DNA of 64,000 nt. Origin: JBDTSW01 sp963799815. GTDB taxonomy: Bacteria; Actinomycetota; Thermoleophilia; Solirubrobacterales; 70-9. Numbering within the stretch: the first letter of the stretch is position 1; every line of letters begins with the position of its first letter. The notes beneath the pieces were generated by a model. That model saw only the letters and a program-made list of their open reading frames with translations. It searched no databases and was not told the origin of the DNA. Of the stretch, positions 63,139-64,000 are shown one piece after another. The stretch covers positions 248,001 through 312,000 of the forward strand of contig CAWCYG010000001.1 in the NCBI GenBank assembly GCA_963799815.1, written 5' to 3'. A program made the position numbers and the translations under genes.

Positions 63139-64000
63139 GCCGGATTGCGCGCCCGCTCGAGCGCGGCCAGATGGTCCTCGAAGCCGGCGCGCCACGCGAG
63201 GCGCATGAGCACGCGCTCGTCGTGGGCCTTTCCCCCTCCCGCGCCGATCCGATCCCAGATCTCCCGCATGCGCGCTGGCTCGAACGCGGCTTCCCAGGTC
63301 GCCTCGTCGGCGAGCATGGCCTCGAGCTCGGCGACGGGGCCCTCGCGGTCCCACAGGCGCGAGCGGTTGATCTCACCACCCGTCTCACTCTCGAAGATCT
63401 CGACCCCGCTCCACTCCGGGACGAGGCGCTCCACGACCATCGGATGCAGGCGTCCCGCAAGCCGCTCGGCGGGCTCGAGGTCAAAACAGGCGCGCACGAA
63501 TCCCGGCGTCGCGCAGGCTGAAGCGCGGTCGTTTCGCGCCCCTAGGCCGGAGCGATAAGCCAACCGCTGATCGAGGTAATAGAAGTCGAGCAGGCTGGCG
63601 CCCTCAAGGCCACGCGAGCGGCCCTCCTCCAGCGCCTTTCGGGCTTCGTCCCGGAACGCGGCAAAGCCTGCCTCGGTCGCCGCATCGCGCTTCCGGCGGG
63701 CCACCTTCTCGAGCTTCGCGACGAGCCCTTCTAGATCCTTGCGCTGGGCGCGGCGCAGCTTCTTCGGGCCCCCGTAATAGAAGCCGTGGCCCAGCTCGCC
63801 CCCATGCCCCGAGATGATCGGCGGCAGAAACCCGGCCTCGGGCAGCTCGAGGGGACCGCGGATCAACGAGTGCGGGTTCAGCATCCCGTCGTGGACGAGG
63901 TGATAAGCGCCGACCCGCTCGCGCAGGCCGTCCTCCTCGCTGGGGCTCTCGGCAACGCGGACGACGTGCTCCAGACCAGCCGGCCCGCGCGCGAGCAGGC
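63135..64000 (-). CDS. asparagine-synthase-like (SGxGGE) protein, C-terminal part
   Basis: The frame is open from the right edge, so the protein is missing its start. The visible 288 residues contain LVHDGMLNPHSLIRGPLELP, then FLPPIISGHGGELGHGFYYG. This resembles the S-G-x-G-G-D/E-E-L-F/x-x-G-Y segment of the ATP-pyrophosphatase domain of asparagine synthases. The rest (LRRAQRKDLEGLVAKLEKVA) is helical and charged and not clearly assignable. Function is guarded: a class B synthase-like enzyme in natural-product or polysaccharide modification next to sulfotransferases. A complete gene would be needed. Confidence 0.4.
   Translation of the reverse strand, partial: LLARGPAGLEHVVRVAESPSEEDGLRERVGAYHLVHDGMLNPHSLIRGPLELPEAGFLPPIISGHGGELGHGFYYGGPKKLRRAQRKDLEGLVAKLEKVARRKRDAATEAGFAAFRDEARKALEEGRSRGLEGASLLDFYYLDQRLAYRSGLGARNDRASACATPGFVRACFDLEPAERLAGRLHPMVVERLVPEWSGVEIFESETGGEINRSRLWDREGPVAELEAMLADEATWEAAFEPARMREIWDRIGAGGGKAHDERVLMRLAWRAGFEDHLAALERARNPA

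Overview
The window is 64 kb of GC-rich bacterial DNA (roughly two thirds G+C by eye) with densely packed genes and many GTG starts and ATGA/GTGA stop-start overlaps. Gene content points to a high-GC Actinobacteriota chromosome. The markers are a dnaK-grpE-dnaJ-hspR operon with a separate clpB behind HspR-type operators, myo-inositol-phosphate synthase next to a CDP-alcohol phosphatidyltransferase, and a Holin-X / DUF3618 / DUF4235 cluster. The style fits Thermoleophilia/Solirubrobacterales best, but that placement is inference. No rRNA, CRISPR array, IS element or plasmid-type replication gene was seen. Three tRNAs are present: Asp(GTC), Val(TAC) and Glu(TTC).

Layout. 1-6.5 kb: an EamA transporter end, a CorC/HlyC-type membrane protein, then a possible arginine-to-polyamine set (PLP decarboxylase, guanidine hydrolase, M20 carbamoylase) and an isoprenylcysteine-type methyltransferase. 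6.5-15 kb: flavodoxin-like protein, APC permease, a gutted universal stress gene, enolase-superfamily protein, ferritin, NTF2-like protein, FKBP isomerase, and an envelope cluster (Holin-X, DUF3618, DUF4235, YihY/BrkB, coiled-coil, GST-like). 15-16 kb: a tRNA-Asp with a second partial copy 794 bp away, resembling an attachment-site scar around a VOC-family gene. 16-29 kb: secreted trypsin-like protease, FAH-family hydrolase, multi-pass membrane protein, GGDEF-EAL protein, alpha/beta hydrolase, cation/proton antiporter with a catalase-like protein, SDR, ZIP transporter, Lgt and ArgF. 29-41 kb: basic coiled-coil protein, M3-like peptidase, RlmD-like methyltransferase, LLM oxidoreductase, an inositol-lipid module (phosphatidyltransferase, inositol-phosphate synthase, glycosyltransferase-PHP fusion, uracil-DNA glycosylase-like), PfkB kinase, endonuclease III and a secreted EEP hydrolase.

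41-51 kb: cytochrome c, the heat-shock operon, a beta-lactamase-fold serine hydrolase, and clpB with a clear inverted-repeat operator at its promoter. 51-64 kb: glycosyltransferase, two convergent sulfatases, purD-purE-purB, a CsoR-type copper-sensor gene overlapping a cytochrome P450 gene, two overlapping sulfotransferases and the end of an asparagine-synthase-like gene.

At least ten otherwise intact genes, including essential-type genes such as dnaJ and purE, are interrupted by single-base frameshifts, usually in G/C runs. The most economical reading is residual indel error in the assembly rather than mass gene decay. Those genes are given here as single spans with the break positions stated. 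The one clear genuine relic is the universal stress gene, which has lost its whole middle.
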